Assembly: GCA_030615805.1 (NCBI GenBank)
Contig: JAUWYN010000014.1
Location: forward strand, 1-19,259
Length of the DNA stretch: 19,259 bases
Direction: 5' to 3'
DNA from: Hadesarchaea archaeon
Lineage (GTDB): Archaea; Hadarchaeota; Hadarchaeia; Hadarchaeales; Hadarchaeaceae
Shown here: piece by piece, positions 1-6,980 of the stretch
How the letters are laid out: every line of letters begins with the position of its first letter
Numbering within the stretch: position 1 is the stretch's first letter
Position numbers and translations under genes: made by a program
The notes under the pieces: generated by a model
Told to the model about the DNA's origin: nothing
The model's database searches: none
What the model saw: only the letters and a program-made list of their open reading frames with translations

Positions 1-1010
1 CTGCGGTCGAATAGTTTGGCCGGTAGGTCTTCGAGTCGGACGCGGCGCCGGCTGAAGATCTCGTAGAAGGGCTCGCACTGCGCGGGGGCGAGCACGTAGG
101 CGGGCGCTTTCAGGGCTTTATCGAGTTCCCCTACGGCCACCCGCTTCGTCAGCTTCAGCTTTTGCTTGAAACCCGTGAAAGCCTCGGGCTCCCGTGGCGG
201 GGGGCAGACGTAGTACATCCCCTCGGGCACTCCATCGAGGTAGCCCGGCATCCGCTGCATGACCTCCAGCGGGATGAGCTTCGGAAACATCGCCTCCTCG
301 AAACCCAAGGGCGCGGCGACCCGCTCGATGATGAAATCCTCGAGGGCCCGGAGCAGCTTGGCGTAAGGGGCGGCGTAGATCCACTGCCCGCGCCCCGGGA
401 ACCCGGTTATCCAGCCCAGCTGCTTCGCCACCTCGAAGGGATCCTCCCTGAAGGGATGCTCGACGGGCTTTCCCTTTTTAATCACTTTGGGTGCAACTGC
501 CCGGGCCGGCGCGCGAGCGAGGATGTCTTCCGCCATCGAAACCAGCCTGTCCACGACGCGCCCGCGCAGGTCCGCCTCGCTCAAATCATGCAAAATCAGG
601 CTCACGGCTTGTTTTTCGGCCTTGATCTTACACGGCAATTTCTTTAGTTCCCGCATCGCCTCCTTAGAGATCTCCTCCGTTGGTAGGGTGATGCGGTACT
701 CCGGCGCTTCGATCTTCCGAATGCCCAGCTTGTGCTTTTTCCCTAGCTCGGTGCCCAAGAGCTTAGCGAGTCTGAGCAAAGCATCATGAGCACGAACATA
801 ACGCCCTGACCTGATCTCGACCCTCAGTTCTCTGCCAACGATGCTCCACTTCGTGACCCTAGCTGCCTCGGCCCCCTTATCTCGAGGAGCACCCTTTGAC
901 AAGAGCGGGGCGACCTTTGCCATCGTCGCTTCCACGGTGGCCTCCGCTGGTTTGAGTTTGCGGCTGAACGTGCATTTCGCTTTGAGTTCAAATCGCAACC
1001 TATCGCCCAT
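1..1010 (-). CDS. serS: Type-2 (methanogen-type) seryl-tRNA synthetase, C-terminus cut by window edge
   Basis: Charges tRNA-Ser with serine in the cytoplasm. The visible 336 residues run from the ATG at 1010 off the left edge, so the reading frame has no stop here. Similarity recalled to the rare archaeal SerRS of Methanosarcina is strong: residues 66-76 (IRSGRYVRAHD), 184-191 (EHPFREDP), 207-211 (GRGQW), the motif-2 region around 240-245 (AMFPKL), 266-270 (YYVCP) and the final FDR before the missing part. Cys312 in AQCEPF lies where the family has its first zinc ligand; the other two ligands would be in the missing part. The N-terminal 165 residues form the idiosyncratic alpha/beta tRNA-binding domain, not the long coiled-coil arm of common SerRS. 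AGGA sits directly before the ATG, and pcc1 ends 36 bases upstream, so both are probably co-transcribed. Very sure of family. Confidence 0.93.
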   Translation of the reverse strand, partial: MGDRLRFELKAKCTFSRKLKPAEATVEATMAKVAPLLSKGAPRDKGAEAARVTKWSIVGRELRVEIRSGRYVRAHDALLRLAKLLGTELGKKHKLGIRKIEAPEYRITLPTEEISKEAMRELKKLPCKIKAEKQAVSLILHDLSEADLRGRVVDRLVSMAEDILARAPARAVAPKVIKKGKPVEHPFREDPFEVAKQLGWITGFPGRGQWIYAAPYAKLLRALEDFIIERVAAPLGFEEAMFPKLIPLEVMQRMPGYLDGVPEGMYYVCPPPREPEAFTGFKQKLKLTKRVAVGELDKALKAPAYVLAPAQCEPFYEIFSRRRVRLEDLPAKLFDR

Positions 1011-1046
1011 TCCTCATAAATTCCAAGCCTATGAAAAGCTTCCGTC

Positions 1047-1280
1047 CTAAAGCATGTCCTCGGCAGTCGAGGTGCACGCCAGCAAGTCATCAAGCGTCGC
1101 CAAAAGCGTCTCAATTCTACCATCCAACTCCACTGAGGTAACGGTGCACCTGTTACCCACCCTCGTCCTCACCCGAACTCCTTTCGGGGCCTGAAGGTTG
1201 TCCGGTTGGAGCGCTGCGGCAATCGCTTCAGCAGCTTCTCGCTTTTTGTAACCACAAACAACCTTTGCCCGCATTTTCAC
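1047..1280 (-). CDS. pcc1: KEOPS complex subunit Pcc1
   Basis: Small dimerisation subunit of KEOPS, which makes t6A at position 37 of tRNAs with Kae1 and Bud32. The 77-residue length fits the family. Diagnostic pieces are ALQPDN near residue 23, a beta-strand stretch VRVRTRVGNRCTVTSVE, and the C-terminal helix LLATLDDLLACTSTAEDML, which closely resembles archaeal Pcc1 endings. The start is GTG at 1280: GAGG overlaps the stop of the upstream kinase gene and lies 7 bases before the GTG. An ATG two codons later (1274) has poorer spacing. The gene begins 9 bases after the kinase stop and precedes serS. The other visible KEOPS genes, kae1 and bud32, lie about 6 kb upstream in a different transcription unit; Cgi121 is not in the window. 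Confidence 0.9.
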   Translation of the reverse strand: MKMRAKVVCGYKKREAAEAIAAALQPDNLQAPKGVRVRTRVGNRCTVTSVELDGRIETLLATLDDLLACTSTAEDML

Positions 1281-1289
1281 GGTGGACCC

Positions 1290-2546
1290 TCAAAATGTGC
1301 CTTGCTTTACGGTGCCGATTTCCTCGCCGTCCGGCTTTATCCGCATCGAGCCAAACTGTACGGCAGCGACCTCGCCCGCATTTTTGACGGGCGTAAGCAC
1401 CGCTATCTGACCCCGCTCGTAGTCTATTCGCTCGATTATCCCTATGCCCAGTAGCTCATTTGCATCGTTCGTCAATCCCACGATCACGTTTCGCTCACTG
1501 CCTTGGGTTATAGTCCTCACGTGCCCGAACCTCGCCTCGAGCTCCCGAATTGCATCTTCATCCATCTTCCTTTTCGTGACGACCAAGACCCCCTCGGGCA
1601 TCTGCTCCGCGTGGAGGACCTGCGCCTGCACCCCTAGCGTCCCAATATCGACGGGCCTGCCGGTGTGGAGGTAGCAGCGTTTGAGTCTTACCTTCTGCAA
1701 GTCTAGGACAAGTTTGCCAGCATCCTCAAAGTACTTTCCGAGGAACATCGCCCGCAGTGACGCGCGCTCTGCGGAGGAGCGGGATCTGACCTTTGCCGAA
1801 ACCGGTAGCCGCCTTACCCTCGCCGGAGGAACGCTCGACAGCAAATGCTCGAGCTCCCCCTCGCGCTGGAATGCAACCACGATATCTGGATCAACCGTCT
1901 CCAAAGTGTAAAGCTGGAGGGACCGCCCGGGGCCGCCGAAAATCCAGCCGGGGGTGTTCACAATCACCATGTCTGCTTTCTTCAACCCGTGCTCGACCAA
2001 CCACTTCACCCCCACGACGAACTCGAGCATGTGCTCTGAGGGGGACATCGAGCCCACGAAGTAAGCGCTCGAAAGCGGGACCTCGTAGAGCAAGGCGGCG
2101 GGTTGCTCGAAAATCCCCAGCCCCATCGTCGTCGGGGGACCGATATCAGATTGCCCCACGTCGCTGTCGATCGCCCCCGCCCGGAGCCCGTGCCTAAGCA
2201 TGGTGTTTGCCAAGTAGGTTGTGAAAAAGCTCTTGCCGACATCGACGTTTCCCATCACCAGTATCACCTTGGGCCTTCGCTTGATGATCTCCGAGATGAG
2301 CGCGTCCCACTCGCGAGGGATAGTCCGCTCCGACAACTGCTCGACTTTCCCGTCCTGCCCAAGTGTGTACGTGACGAGCGCGTCCTCCTCGACCTCAAGG
2401 GGCACCGACTTCGCGCGAGGGATGACGACCTTGCTCCCCTTCCCACGCAAGCCACCACTTATCAACACCTCACCCCCTTTCACTTCGAGGCTGAGCTGCC
2501 CCTCGAGCATCACCACATCGCCGCGCTTGAGTTTGAGCTCAGGCAA
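1290..2546 (-). CDS. Clp1/Grc3-family polynucleotide 5'-hydroxyl kinase
   Basis: Probable ATP/GTP-dependent kinase that phosphorylates 5'-OH ends of RNA (possibly DNA), as shown for archaeal and eukaryotic Clp1/Grc3 relatives. The 418 residues hold an N-terminal beta-rich domain (about 1-75), a P-loop at 99-106 (GNVDVGKS), the family's DxDxGQ motif at 127-131 (DSDVGQSDIGPP region), a third strand MVIVNTPGW at 193-201, and a C-terminal beta domain ending in VQFGSMRIKPDGEE. The start is TTG at 2546: AAGGTG lies just upstream, overlapping the previous stop, and no ATG or GTG in this frame lies between that stop and residue 13. It follows the Sm-like gene with a 9-base gap and precedes pcc1. Its substrate here is unknown; tRNA splicing fragments or rRNA precursors are the obvious candidates. 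Confidence 0.88.
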   Translation of the reverse strand: MPELKLKRGDVVMLEGQLSLEVKGGEVLISGGLRGKGSKVVIPRAKSVPLEVEEDALVTYTLGQDGKVEQLSERTIPREWDALISEIIKRRPKVILVMGNVDVGKSFFTTYLANTMLRHGLRAGAIDSDVGQSDIGPPTTMGLGIFEQPAALLYEVPLSSAYFVGSMSPSEHMLEFVVGVKWLVEHGLKKADMVIVNTPGWIFGGPGRSLQLYTLETVDPDIVVAFQREGELEHLLSSVPPARVRRLPVSAKVRSRSSAERASLRAMFLGKYFEDAGKLVLDLQKVRLKRCYLHTGRPVDIGTLGVQAQVLHAEQMPEGVLVVTKRKMDEDAIRELEARFGHVRTITQGSERNVIVGLTNDANELLGIGIIERIDYERGQIAVLTPVKNAGEVAAVQFGSMRIKPDGEEIGTVKQGTF

Positions 2547-2555
2547 GTTGACACC

Positions 2556-2981
2556 TTACTCCTCTTCGAAATCCAAGCTCGGCCATTCCTTCTCGAGCAC
2601 GACGCGCGTGATGAGCTTTGCCTCCCGCACGTCTTCTCTTCGCACCGAAACCTTCTCGGGTGGGGTGCTGATATCCAATTGCTTGCACTCGGCGAGCTTT
2701 ATCTCGGTCGGACCGATTTCCACCACCTTGCCCGATACCATGCGCCCATCCTTCAAGACGAGCGCCGCTTCCTCCCCCTCCTTCAGCTTGTCCACCTCAA
2801 TCGGTTGGACGACTTTCGGTAACAGCATGGCGATGATTCCGGGATAAATCGGGATTTTTTTGTAAAGGGTCCTCAGCTCCAAGAGAATGGCCTCACACGC
2901 GTTCGGGTCGCCGCGGTAACGCTCGGAGAGCTCGATTATTCGCTCCACCAGCCTCTGATATTCGCTCTGCTCCAAGGTCAT
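2556..2981 (-). CDS. Hypothetical protein with helical N-terminus and Sm-like C-terminal region
   Basis: I do not recognise a named family. The 141-residue product has a helical first half (about 1-60, charged and leucine-rich) and a beta-rich second half, 68-128, that reads like an Sm/LSm fold: GEEAALVLKDGRMVSGKVVEIG followed by short strands and VSVRREDVREAKLI. LSm proteins bind RNA as rings, so an RNA-associated role is a reasonable guess given the downstream RNA kinase, but this is inference from pattern only. The ATG at 2981 is chosen over an upstream in-frame TTG at 2993 because GAGGG lies 5 bases before the ATG and would be inside the longer reading. It opens the minus-strand unit running to serS, behind a TATA-like box at 3051-3058. 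Confidence 0.7.
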   Translation of the reverse strand: MTLEQSEYQRLVERIIELSERYRGDPNACEAILLELRTLYKKIPIYPGIIAMLLPKVVQPIEVDKLKEGEEAALVLKDGRMVSGKVVEIGPTEIKLAECKQLDISTPPEKVSVRREDVREAKLITRVVLEKEWPSLDFEEE

Positions 2982-3050
2982 TTTGTCCCTCAAATCATCT
3001 TTCGACCGTGCTCTTAAAACTTGGTCAATTGGAGAAGAAATTAAGCTTGG

Positions 3051-3058
3051 TTATAAAA
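3051..3058 (-). promoter_or_regulatory. Probable TATA box for the Sm-like/kinase/pcc1/serS operon
   Basis: On the minus strand this reads TTTTATAA, a good archaeal TATA box in the 90-base gap between the DHH gene stop at 3072 and the ATG at 2981. Transcription would start about 25 bases downstream, near 3029, giving a leader of about 48 bases with GAGGG before the ATG. Inferred from sequence only. Confidence 0.5.
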
Positions 3059-3071
3059 CTGACGCCAACGT

Positions 3072-4472
3072 TCAAAAATTGCGATCCAGCCCAAGGGATT
3101 TCGCCCTTTCGGCATCCTCTTGCGTCACCTCGCCGCTTTCGAGCGCCTTCGCCAGCCTGTCCATCTCTTGCACGAGCGCCAACAGCTCATGCATCACCGC
3201 GTACATCGGCACGGGCTTGTCGACAATGCACTCGGCAGCGCGGTCGTGTCCCCCGCCCCCGATGCCCCCCCGCTCGGGGTACAGCTCCTGCAGATGACTC
3301 GCCAGTTGGGAGCACATCGCACCACAGTCGAGCGCCCCGCCGCCCCCGCGCATCGAAATGTGGACCCCTCGTTCCTTTGGACAGAAGATGATCACCACCA
3401 CGTGGGAGTGGCCACCCGCCAGCTTCAGCCCGTCCAAGCGCGTTGAGGCGACGAAGGGGAGAATGGCTGGAAACTGCGCTACCCGCATCGCCGGCGCTTC
3501 CTCGGCGAACAGCATATAGATTCCCACGCCACGAACCTCATCCAAAAACACCGTATTTTCAGCTCTCTTGCTGAGTAGCTTCCAATCCGACTTGTATTGT
3601 TCGAACACGCGGGATAGCATTTGGCCCTTTGGCATGCGCCCCAGCACATCCGCAATCGCGCGAAATTCGGCCGGCCGATCCCCCCGCTTCGCGACCTCAA
3701 GCAGAAAATCGAAGACGAGTTCTGGACCGTACGATATATCAATGCCTAGGGTTTGGTTGTAGAGGTGCGCCAAACAGCCCGCGTGCAACACTTCCCCGAT
3801 TTGGTTTATAAGCACGGTGCGATCACTCCCGACCAGATCGAACATCGTCGGGTGCTCCAGCCTGATTTCGAACGCGCGCGCGAACTTCTCCCTCGCTCGT
3901 TCGATGAACGGCCTAACGAATTCCACGGAGGTCTTTTGCACGGGGTCAAACGTGAAATCTCCCCGACAGCCGATGAGCGCGGCGAAGTCATCGTAATCGT
4001 CGGTTGGGCCAAGCTTGGTGGCGAGCATATGACAGACCAAGGACGCGGCGGCGGGCACCGAACGATCGGCCGATGGATTGACCACGGTACATCGCTTGGG
4101 CCTGCCATCGGGTGGATGATGGTCGATGATCAAAACTCGCTTGATGTACTTCAGAAAATCATCGTAGTATCCAAACATCCCCTTGTCCGTGAGCAAAAGT
4201 AAATCGAAGCTGCCTTCGCCCTCCAAAGTTTCCCCGAGTGCCCCCTCCCACAACTTGAAGTGCGGGGGGAGTTTTGTCACGACTTCCGCGTCCAGATAAC
4301 GCTCGAGCAGCCGTCGGACGATGAAGGCGCTTGTGATACCATCGAGGTCGTGATGCGAGAAATTGAGCACGCGGGGGCGCTTGAGCTCGTTCAGCTTCTC
4401 GAGCAGCGCCACGGCGCTCGCGAAGCCGGGGTCCGTCTCGAAGAGCCGCTGGACCTGCTCCTCGTAGTTCAT
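3072..4472 (-). CDS. DHH-DHHA1 family phosphoesterase (RecJ-like), second of a tandem pair
   Basis: Predicted metal-dependent phosphoesterase or nuclease, 466 residues, cytoplasmic. The DHH domain has SHHDLDG at 39-45, an acidic LLLLTDKG with Asp96, and IIDHHPPD with DHH at 117-119. The C-terminal DHHA1 domain has the glycine-rich GGGGHDRAA at 405-413. All expected metal-binding motifs are present, so it should be active. The ATG at 4472 overlaps the TGA of the upstream DHH gene (ATGA), which implies translational coupling. Archaeal relatives include GAN/aRecJ proteins that act with GINS in replication or degrade RNA or nanoRNA. Which of these this copy does cannot be told from the sequence. 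Its tail (about 430-466) is helical and highly charged. Confidence 0.88.
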   Translation of the reverse strand: MNYEEQVQRLFETDPGFASAVALLEKLNELKRPRVLNFSHHDLDGITSAFIVRRLLERYLDAEVVTKLPPHFKLWEGALGETLEGEGSFDLLLLTDKGMFGYYDDFLKYIKRVLIIDHHPPDGRPKRCTVVNPSADRSVPAAASLVCHMLATKLGPTDDYDDFAALIGCRGDFTFDPVQKTSVEFVRPFIERAREKFARAFEIRLEHPTMFDLVGSDRTVLINQIGEVLHAGCLAHLYNQTLGIDISYGPELVFDFLLEVAKRGDRPAEFRAIADVLGRMPKGQMLSRVFEQYKSDWKLLSKRAENTVFLDEVRGVGIYMLFAEEAPAMRVAQFPAILPFVASTRLDGLKLAGGHSHVVVIIFCPKERGVHISMRGGGGALDCGAMCSQLASHLQELYPERGGIGGGGHDRAAECIVDKPVPMYAVMHELLALVQEMDRLAKALESGEVTQEDAERAKSLGLDRNF

Positions 4473-5878
4473 TCGCTATCTCCTAGGAGCACTTGGTCTA
4501 GCTTGGCTAAAAATTCGTTCATCCGTTCCCGTGGTATTCGGGCCGCAGCCGCCACATCGTGGCCCCCTCCTTCGCCCCCAACTGCCCTCGCAGCACTCGC
4601 CAAGGCCCGCCCGACATTTACCCCCTGCATCGCCAAGCCGGGTGTACTTCGGGCCGAGACCTTGAGCTCCTCCGCGCTGGTGTCGGCGAGCCCGACGATC
4701 GGACGGTCCGTGGTGATGAGCCCAGACTCCATCGCGAGCGAAAGTGCCTCACCCACCATGGTCGAATCCACCGCGTCGCCGAAGTAGATGTGCCTCAACC
4801 TCGGCGTGAGCTTGAAGGTCTCGAGGTGGGAGACGAGCCATCCCAGCGCCTCCAGCATCCGTTCCTGACGGCTGTTCAGAAGGGCCAGCGCCTCGGCCTG
4901 CGCCGCCCGGTCGCCCACCGCCAAGGCGAAGCCAAACTCTGACTTTTGGAGATCGCTGCACGCATCGAGCACTGCCACGTACTCCCCAAGGTCGCGGGGG
5001 CCGACAAGGTCTTCCGTGGCCAGAGTGTAGGTTGTCCCCCAGAGCGTGTGACAGAACTCCCCGCTGGTCGCCAGGGGGCCAACTCGGGCGAAGATTGCAT
5101 CCCGCAGCCTACGCTCCGCCTCCGAGCCGAGCTCGACCAAGGTGCTGGAGGGTGAGAGGCCGAGCGTGTCGACGAGGGAGCGGCAGGCTGATGAGTTTCC
5201 GGATAGGCCGGAGATGTAGGGGCGCGTCGTCAGCCTGAGGCATTCCACAACCGGGCTCAGGGTGCGCCCAACGAGCCTCAGCCCCTCGCCAACGTGGAGA
5301 AAACCCAAATCGATCGCCCGCTTCACCAAGGTGTCGTTGACCCCCGTGAACCCCGAGAAGAACTCCTGTCTATCCCCGATCGCACCAGCCACCGCGAGCC
5401 CGACGAGAGGCCTGAAGCTACGATCGATATGCTCGACAACCGAGTAAACCCCACCACTAGCGCTCACATCCTTCGCACCGTTGAGCCCGCACGCGTGAGG
5501 GTTCAAATAAGCTAAGTTGGGGTGCTCCGGGAACTCCCCCGGGTGGTGGTCGATCACGACGACATCGCGCTTTTGGCTGAGGATGAACTTGTGGATCGCC
5601 TCGATTTGGCCGCTCCCCTGGTCGATAAACACGAAGAGGTCGTGATCCTCCTTCCCGAGCTCGGCAACCTCGTCCGGCTTTAACGGACGTGTGAACTTGA
5701 CGTTGAAGGGAACGTTGTACGTGTAAAGACAGCGCGCGAGGATCGCTGCCGCGGCTATCCCGTCTGCATCCGTGTGGGAGATGATCTTGGCGCGAGTATC
5801 GCCGCCCAGCCTCGGTTTGAGGAAGGAGACCACCTCCTCGGCTGCCCGCTGGAACCTTCGAATTTCAGCTCGACCCAT
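4469..5878 (-). CDS. DHH-DHHA1 family phosphoesterase (archaeal RecJ-like), first of a tandem pair
   Basis: Predicted single-strand exonuclease or phosphoesterase of the archaeal RecJ/GAN group, 469 residues. Motifs: IISHTDADG (SHTDADG at 34-40), FVFIDQGSG with Asp86, VVVIDHHPG with DHH at 110-112, a further acidic GAIGDRQEF in the middle, and C-terminal GEGGGHDVAA from 435. The reading frame can be extended to a GTG at 5947, but the ATG at 5878 has GGAGAT 6 bases upstream and begins where the family normally begins, so I use it. It follows rps15 by about 100 bases. As I recall, rps15 followed by a RecJ-like gene is a recurrent arrangement in Euryarchaeota. It overlaps the next DHH gene by four bases. 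The two proteins share motifs but differ in much of the rest, so this is an old duplication rather than a recent one. Confidence 0.88.
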   Translation of the reverse strand: MGRAEIRRFQRAAEEVVSFLKPRLGGDTRAKIISHTDADGIAAAAILARCLYTYNVPFNVKFTRPLKPDEVAELGKEDHDLFVFIDQGSGQIEAIHKFILSQKRDVVVIDHHPGEFPEHPNLAYLNPHACGLNGAKDVSASGGVYSVVEHIDRSFRPLVGLAVAGAIGDRQEFFSGFTGVNDTLVKRAIDLGFLHVGEGLRLVGRTLSPVVECLRLTTRPYISGLSGNSSACRSLVDTLGLSPSSTLVELGSEAERRLRDAIFARVGPLATSGEFCHTLWGTTYTLATEDLVGPRDLGEYVAVLDACSDLQKSEFGFALAVGDRAAQAEALALLNSRQERMLEALGWLVSHLETFKLTPRLRHIYFGDAVDSTMVGEALSLAMESGLITTDRPIVGLADTSAEELKVSARSTPGLAMQGVNVGRALASAARAVGGEGGGHDVAAAARIPRERMNEFLAKLDQVLLGDSE

Positions 5879-5957
5879 GTTGGAATCTCCCGTGAGTTTA
5901 TGACTTTCTTTTAGCCTATCGCAATCCGGACTATTAACATTTGCCACGGGTTGTTAC

Positions 5958-5963
5958 AAAAAA
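5958..5963 (-). terminator. Possible T-tract terminator after rps15
   Basis: The minus strand has a run of six T about 20 bases past the rps15 stop at 5982, in the gap before the DHH gene. Archaeal RNA polymerase can terminate at such runs without a hairpin. It may only trim part of the transcript, since the DHH genes could be read through. Weak evidence. Confidence 0.3.
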
Positions 5964-5981
5964 TGAGTGAAAGTTGTTGTC

Positions 5982-6404
5982 TTATGCGCGCACCAAGAGG
6001 GCCGCCCGTTCGCGGTCGTAACGCCAGCCAGGGGGCAAAACCCCTTCGTCCCTGTAGTACTTGGCCAACTTGTTGATCTCGGCCTCGACCACCTCCAGCG
6101 CGCGCTTGCTCCCGAAATCCTTCGGGTTGCGGTCAAGGTGACTGTACAGGGCAACCGCCTTGCGAATTTTATTCACGAGATCCTCAGGCAACTCAGGTTT
6201 TATGTCGTGGGTATCCAAAATCTGCTTCACGCTCTTCTTCGTCGTCTCCTTGATGCTGGGGACTGCGTGCTGGTCGCGTAGGATTATGCCTATTCGGCTC
6301 GGGGGGGTACCCCCCTTCGCAAGCTTCACCACGAGCTCCTCCACCTCGCTAGCCGATAGCTCGCTCAGCCTTGCGCCCGCGCGTTTCCTTCGCTCGCTCG
6401 CCAT
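5982..6404 (-). CDS. rps15: 30S ribosomal protein uS15 (archaeal, S13e-type)
   Basis: Primary 16S rRNA-binding protein of the small subunit platform; 140 residues. Family landmarks: EELVVKLAKGG, SRIGIILRDQHAVPSIKETT (residues about 36-55), ELPEDLVNKIRKAV, and KRALEVVEAEINKLAKYYRDEGVLPPGWRYD near the C-terminus. The N-terminus is shorter and different from the usual archaeal one: the MHxRRxG start and the PPEW stretch that I expect before the first helix are replaced by a short lysine/arginine-rich segment. The ATG at 6404 follows the TGA of the preceding gene with no gap; GGTGA lies 4 bases upstream. It sits between the XTP/dITP diphosphatase gene and the RecJ-like pair. Confidence 0.95.
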   Translation of the reverse strand: MASERRKRAGARLSELSASEVEELVVKLAKGGTPPSRIGIILRDQHAVPSIKETTKKSVKQILDTHDIKPELPEDLVNKIRKAVALYSHLDRNPKDFGSKRALEVVEAEINKLAKYYRDEGVLPPGWRYDRERAALLVRA

Positions 6405-6980
6405 TCATTCACCCGCGAACCTTCTCTCTTTGTTTGTACCATCTGAAAAATGCTTCGATTGCCCGAGCTCGATGGGAGAGGCGGTTCTTCTCGCTCGTCG
6501 ACATCTCGGCGAACGTTCGCCTATCTCCTCGCTCGGCACGAAAATCGGGTCAAATCCAAATCCGTGCGTGCCTTTAGCCTCGAGCACGATGGTGCCCTCA
6601 ACTTTTCCCGTGAAGACTTCCGGCTTCTCTCTCGGCTCGCAGTATCCAACGGCTGATCTGAACTCGGCCCGCCGATCGTTTTCACCGCTCATCAGCTTCA
6701 GCAAACCTCGGTTGCCCAGGGTTCGGAAGACGAAGTTCGAGTAGGGGCCCGGGAAACTGCGCAGGACCTCGATGAATAGCCCCGCGTCCTCGGCAAAACA
6801 GGGTTGCCTGAGCAGGGCGCATGCCTGCTGGACGCCCGGGCGCACCACCTGCTCGAGTTCGTCCGCTTGAATCTCGATGTAGGGTATATCGTGGTGCTCA
6901 AGCTCAATGCCGTGGCGCGCCGCTAGCTCGCTCACCTCCTCGAACTTGTGGCGGTTGCCCGTGACGAAGATCAGCGCCAT
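6405..6980 (-). CDS. XTP/dITP diphosphatase (Ham1/RdgB family), C-terminus altered by a -1 frameshift
   Basis: House-cleaning enzyme that hydrolyses XTP, dITP and ITP to monophosphates. Residues 1-154 are typical: IFVTGNRHKFEEV at 4-16, CFAEDAGLFIEVL at 61-73, FPGPYSNFV at 76-84 and THGFGFDPIFVP at 138-149. After residue 154 the frame gives an arginine-rich tail foreign to the family. The frame one base over reads TFAEMSTSEKNRLSHR and then a helix ending in REKVRG at a TGA at 6409-6411, which is exactly the expected family ending (EKNRLSHR carries the base-recognition SHR). A single added base near 6512-6517 restores a 190-residue protein. So there is either a one-base deletion, real or an assembly error, or an unrecognised frameshift site. 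The start ATG at 6980 has GGAGG 7 bases upstream and overlaps the end of bud32 by 10 bases. Confidence 0.85.
   Translation of the reverse strand: MALIFVTGNRHKFEEVSELAARHGIELEHHDIPYIEIQADELEQVVRPGVQQACALLRQPCFAEDAGLFIEVLRSFPGPYSNFVFRTLGNRGLLKLMSGENDRRAEFRSAVGYCEPREKPEVFTGKVEGTIVLEAKGTHGFGFDPIFVPSEEIGERSPRCRRARRTASPIELGQSKHFSDGTNKERRFAGE
6508..6521. repeat. Perfect 14-bp palindrome at the frameshift point
   Basis: GGCGAACGTTCGCC is identical on both strands. It lies inside the XTP/dITP diphosphatase gene at the place where the reading frame is lost. Its 12-base core GCGAACGTTCGC occurs again at 13492-13503. A GC-rich palindrome can cause base-calling or polymerase errors, which would explain a one-base loss. 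Confidence 0.75.

Noticed and set aside
2103..2847. Plus-strand ORFs of over 200 codons opposite the kinase and Sm-like genes
   Set aside because: They are antisense shadows of well-supported minus-strand genes, with no family likeness and no start signals.
5879..5947. N-terminal extension of the first DHH protein from a GTG at 5947
   Set aside because: The 23 extra residues are unlike the family and the ATG at 5878 has a well-placed GGAGAT.
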